Positions 49,211-50,849 of a DNA stretch of 50,849 nt are shown piece after piece. The stretch is taken from the NCBI GenBank assembly GCA_018064505.1, contig JAGHVC010000017.1, positions 1 to 50,849 on the forward strand. The letters run 5' to 3'. Both the position numbers and the translations under genes were made by a program. The stretch's first letter is position 1; each line of letters starts with the position of its first letter. The notes below the pieces were generated by a model. The model ran no database searches, was not told the origin of the DNA, and saw only the letters and a list, made by a program, of their open reading frames with translations. The DNA is from Candidatus Minthosoma caballi. GTDB lineage: Bacteria > Bacteroidota > Bacteroidia > Bacteroidales > Bacteroidaceae.

Positions 49211-50305
49211 ATGATTTCAATAGCAAAACACATAGAAACATTATTGTTGGAGCACGATTGCGTCATTGTTCCTGGTTTTGGTGGTTTTATTGCCAACCAT
49301 GCAGATGCAAAGTACGACGAAAACTCTGACTCTTTGTTCCTGCCGCCTTATCGAACAATTGCTTTTAATCAGCAATTGCAAGTAAATGATGGCTTGCTAG
49401 TTCAGTCATACATGAATGCTTACGATGCGTCTTACCCTGCTGCATACTTGCAAATGGAGAAAGACATTGACCGCATGACAGAACAACTTGATGCCAAAGG
49501 AGAATATGAACTTGAAGGCATAGGCACTCTTAAGAAATCTATAAATCAAAACATCACATTTACCACTGGTGAAGCAGGAATTTTAACTCCTGCATTCTAT
49601 GGACTTTATTCTTTCGAAATGAAGTCTATTGAATCCGTGCTTAAAGATATTGAGATTGAAAAAGCACTGAATGCTGCATCATCAATCCCTGTCATAAACG
49701 AGAACAACAAAGAAGAGCAGAATCGCAAGGATGTTGTAATCAGACTTCGTCGCAGATGGATTGATTTCTCTATATCTGCAGCAGCTGCAGTATTGCTTTT
49801 CATTTGCTTCTCCTACCCTGCCCTTCACTCATCTGCACCAGAAGGTGACACAATTGTTGCTTCAAGCATTAGCAACATGAATGTTAAGCCTGCTGAAATT
49901 AAGAATACGGATAAGACAAAGGCTAATAAAACAGAAATCGCAACAACTACTAATCCTAAAATTGCCGAGGTTAAGGATGCTAAGGCAACACAGGAAACAA
50001 AAGCTAATAACACCAAATCTGCAGAACCAGCATCTACAGACGCAAAAAATGCAGCACCTGCTCCAAAAGCAAGTGAAATGAAATTCTCAATTGTTCTTGC
50101 CAGCTATGTTGGCAAAACAAACGCAGAGAACTTCATTAACAACCTTTCTAAAAAGGGACTTACTGAAGGACGCTATGTAAAAGATGGCAAGATCAGCCGA
50201 ATTCTTTACTCAGGATACGCATCGGAAAGTGAGGCTCAGTCAGCACTTGTGAATTTGCGAAAGGAAGCTTCTGAATTCTCTGAAGGTTGGGTTATAGAGC
50301 TTTAG
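49211..50305 (+). CDS. HU/CCDC81-like and SPOR domain membrane protein
   Basis: The 364-residue protein joins a Bacteroidota-specific pair of HU-like (CCDC81-type) domains (about 1-145; it opens ISIAKHIETLLLEHDCVIVPG and includes GFGGFIANHA) to one transmembrane segment (about 182-200), a Lys/Thr/Ala-rich linker (about 210-285) and a periplasmic SPOR domain (about 289-364; FSIVLASYVGKTNAENFINNL, RILYSGYASESEAQSALVNL). SPOR domains bind denuded peptidoglycan at the division septum, and HU-like domains may touch DNA or other partners, so a link between nucleoid and septum is a reasonable guess. The ATG at 49211 lies at the conserved start of the first domain. Confidence 0.87.
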   Translation: MISIAKHIETLLLEHDCVIVPGFGGFIANHADAKYDENSDSLFLPPYRTIAFNQQLQVNDGLLVQSYMNAYDASYPAAYLQMEKDIDRMTEQLDAKGEYELEGIGTLKKSINQNITFTTGEAGILTPAFYGLYSFEMKSIESVLKDIEIEKALNAASSIPVINENNKEEQNRKDVVIRLRRRWIDFSISAAAAVLLFICFSYPALHSSAPEGDTIVASSISNMNVKPAEIKNTDKTKANKTEIATTTNPKIAEVKDAKATQETKANNTKSAEPASTDAKNAAPAPKASEMKFSIVLASYVGKTNAENFINNLSKKGLTEGRYVKDGKISRILYSGYASESEAQSALVNLRKEASEFSEGWVIEL

Positions 50306-50329
50306 AAAACAGATTGTGACTAATAGGAT

Positions 50330-50351
50330 AACTCTACAGATGTGCAGAGTT
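50330..50351. terminator. Weak hairpin after the HU/SPOR gene
   Basis: AACTCT (50330-50335) can pair with AGAGTT (50346-50351), with an inner CA/TG pair, between two plus-strand genes. The stem is short and only TATAGC follows, so termination is uncertain. Confidence 0.3.
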
Positions 50352-50389
50352 TATAGCATTAAGAAAGAGAGAAATTATAATAAACTGAA

Positions 50390-50849
50390 ATGAAAAGAGT
50401 TCGTTGTCCCAAATGTGACAGCTACATTGTTTTTGACGAGACAAAATATGAGAATGGACAATCTCTTGTTTTCGTATGTGAGAATTGCAAGAAAGAGTTC
50501 GGTATCAGAATAGGAAAGTCAAAGCTAACAAACCGTCACGAAGAAAAGACTCTTGATGAGCAAGCATACAGCCAAGATTGTGGCAGTATTGTTGTCGTTG
50601 AGAATGCTTTTGCTTTCAAGCAGGTTATTCCTCTTGAAATGGGTGAAAATGAATTTGGCCGTTATTTGAAAGGCACAAACATAAACAAGCCCATTGAAAC
50701 TCGCGACCCAAGCATTGACACTTTTCATTGCGTCATCACTGTCAAACGCAACAAGAAAGGAAAATTGCAATACATTCTCAGGGATGCCCCAAGCGACACT
50801 GGTACTTTCTATATGAATAATATTCTAAAGGATCATGACCGCATTAATC
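50390..50849 (+). CDS. Zinc-ribbon plus FHA domain protein (truncated by the window end)
   Basis: The first 153 codons are present and the gene runs off the window. The N-terminal zinc ribbon has CPKCD and CENCKKE (about 6-36), as in the MJ0042 type. From about residue 85 an FHA domain is readable: a glycine-arginine pair (FGRYLKG), a DPSIDTFHCVIT core with Ser and His in the phosphothreonine-binding position, and DAPSDTGTFYMNN with the terminal Asn. FHA domains bind phosphothreonine, so it probably belongs to a Ser/Thr kinase pathway. The rest cannot be seen. Confidence 0.82.
   Translation, partial: MKRVRCPKCDSYIVFDETKYENGQSLVFVCENCKKEFGIRIGKSKLTNRHEEKTLDEQAYSQDCGSIVVVENAFAFKQVIPLEMGENEFGRYLKGTNINKPIETRDPSIDTFHCVITVKRNKKGKLQYILRDAPSDTGTFYMNNILKDHDRIN

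Overview
The window reads as a chromosomal segment of a Bacteroidales bacterium, most likely Prevotella-like. The evidence is repeated use of the Bacteroidota promoter pair (TTG, then TAnnTTTG about 19-20 bases later), poor Shine-Dalgarno signals, a 289-residue RpoD-type sigma factor, and Bacteroidales-typical families: DUF4286, DUF4199-GT2, DUF6452-DUF6048-ApbE, LptE-TPR-SecG, HU/CCDC81-SPOR and a long YidC. I place it to order; family is inference. Gene density is high, almost everything is housekeeping, and no prophage, IS transposase, CRISPR array or integrase is visible.

Layout. 1-4.3 kb: galE behind a double promoter, a truncated esterase remnant embedded in GC-rich intergenic repeats, and an orphan TPR-type sensor histidine kinase. 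4.3-9.5 kb (minus strand): pyrK, pyrD and a large Dna2-like nuclease-helicase start-stop coupled to pyrD, with an inverted-repeat element between pyrK and pyrD. 9.5-13.6 kb: secreted NucA-type nuclease, tRNA-Thr(CGT), DUF4286, ruvC, DUF4199 and a GT2 transferase. 13.6-22.2 kb (plus strand): DUF6452, DUF6048, apbE, a Crp/Fnr regulator, an M3 peptidase, a small lipoprotein, dCMP deaminase, an S41 protease and 5-formyl-THF cyclo-ligase, often with overlapping ends. 22.2-31.7 kb: DUF1573, pyrG, yidC, then an S9 peptidase with two tandem POT peptide transporters. 31.7-34.6 kb: GH25 lysozyme, nudC and a glycine-zipper lipoprotein.

34.6-45.9 kb (minus strand): a GHL10-type glycosidase, a secreted PLD protein, an SGNH hydrolase, ung, then the most accessory-looking block: a PqqD-like protein, an S26-like Ser/His peptidase, an HPr-kinase-like P-loop protein, a clostripain-family (C11) lipoprotein and a small secreted protein. 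Upstream of these lie rpoD, an RluA-family synthase and an RlmD-type methyltransferase. 46-50.8 kb (plus strand): a sigma-54 activator with two mutually exclusive leader hairpins, lptE, a TPR-like protein, secG, an HU/SPOR protein and a truncated zinc-ribbon/FHA gene.

The best candidate for an undescribed system is the tightly packed PqqD / S26-like / HprK-like / C11 operon (38956-42442). It looks like a leader-binding, kinase and protease module without a visible precursor, cyclase or radical SAM enzyme. Secondary interests are non-coding: two copies of a 26-15-26 palindrome that have decayed on opposite arms, a 23-bp-period array of six units, GC-rich terminal-inverted-repeat elements, and the competing hairpins ahead of the sigma-54 regulator.
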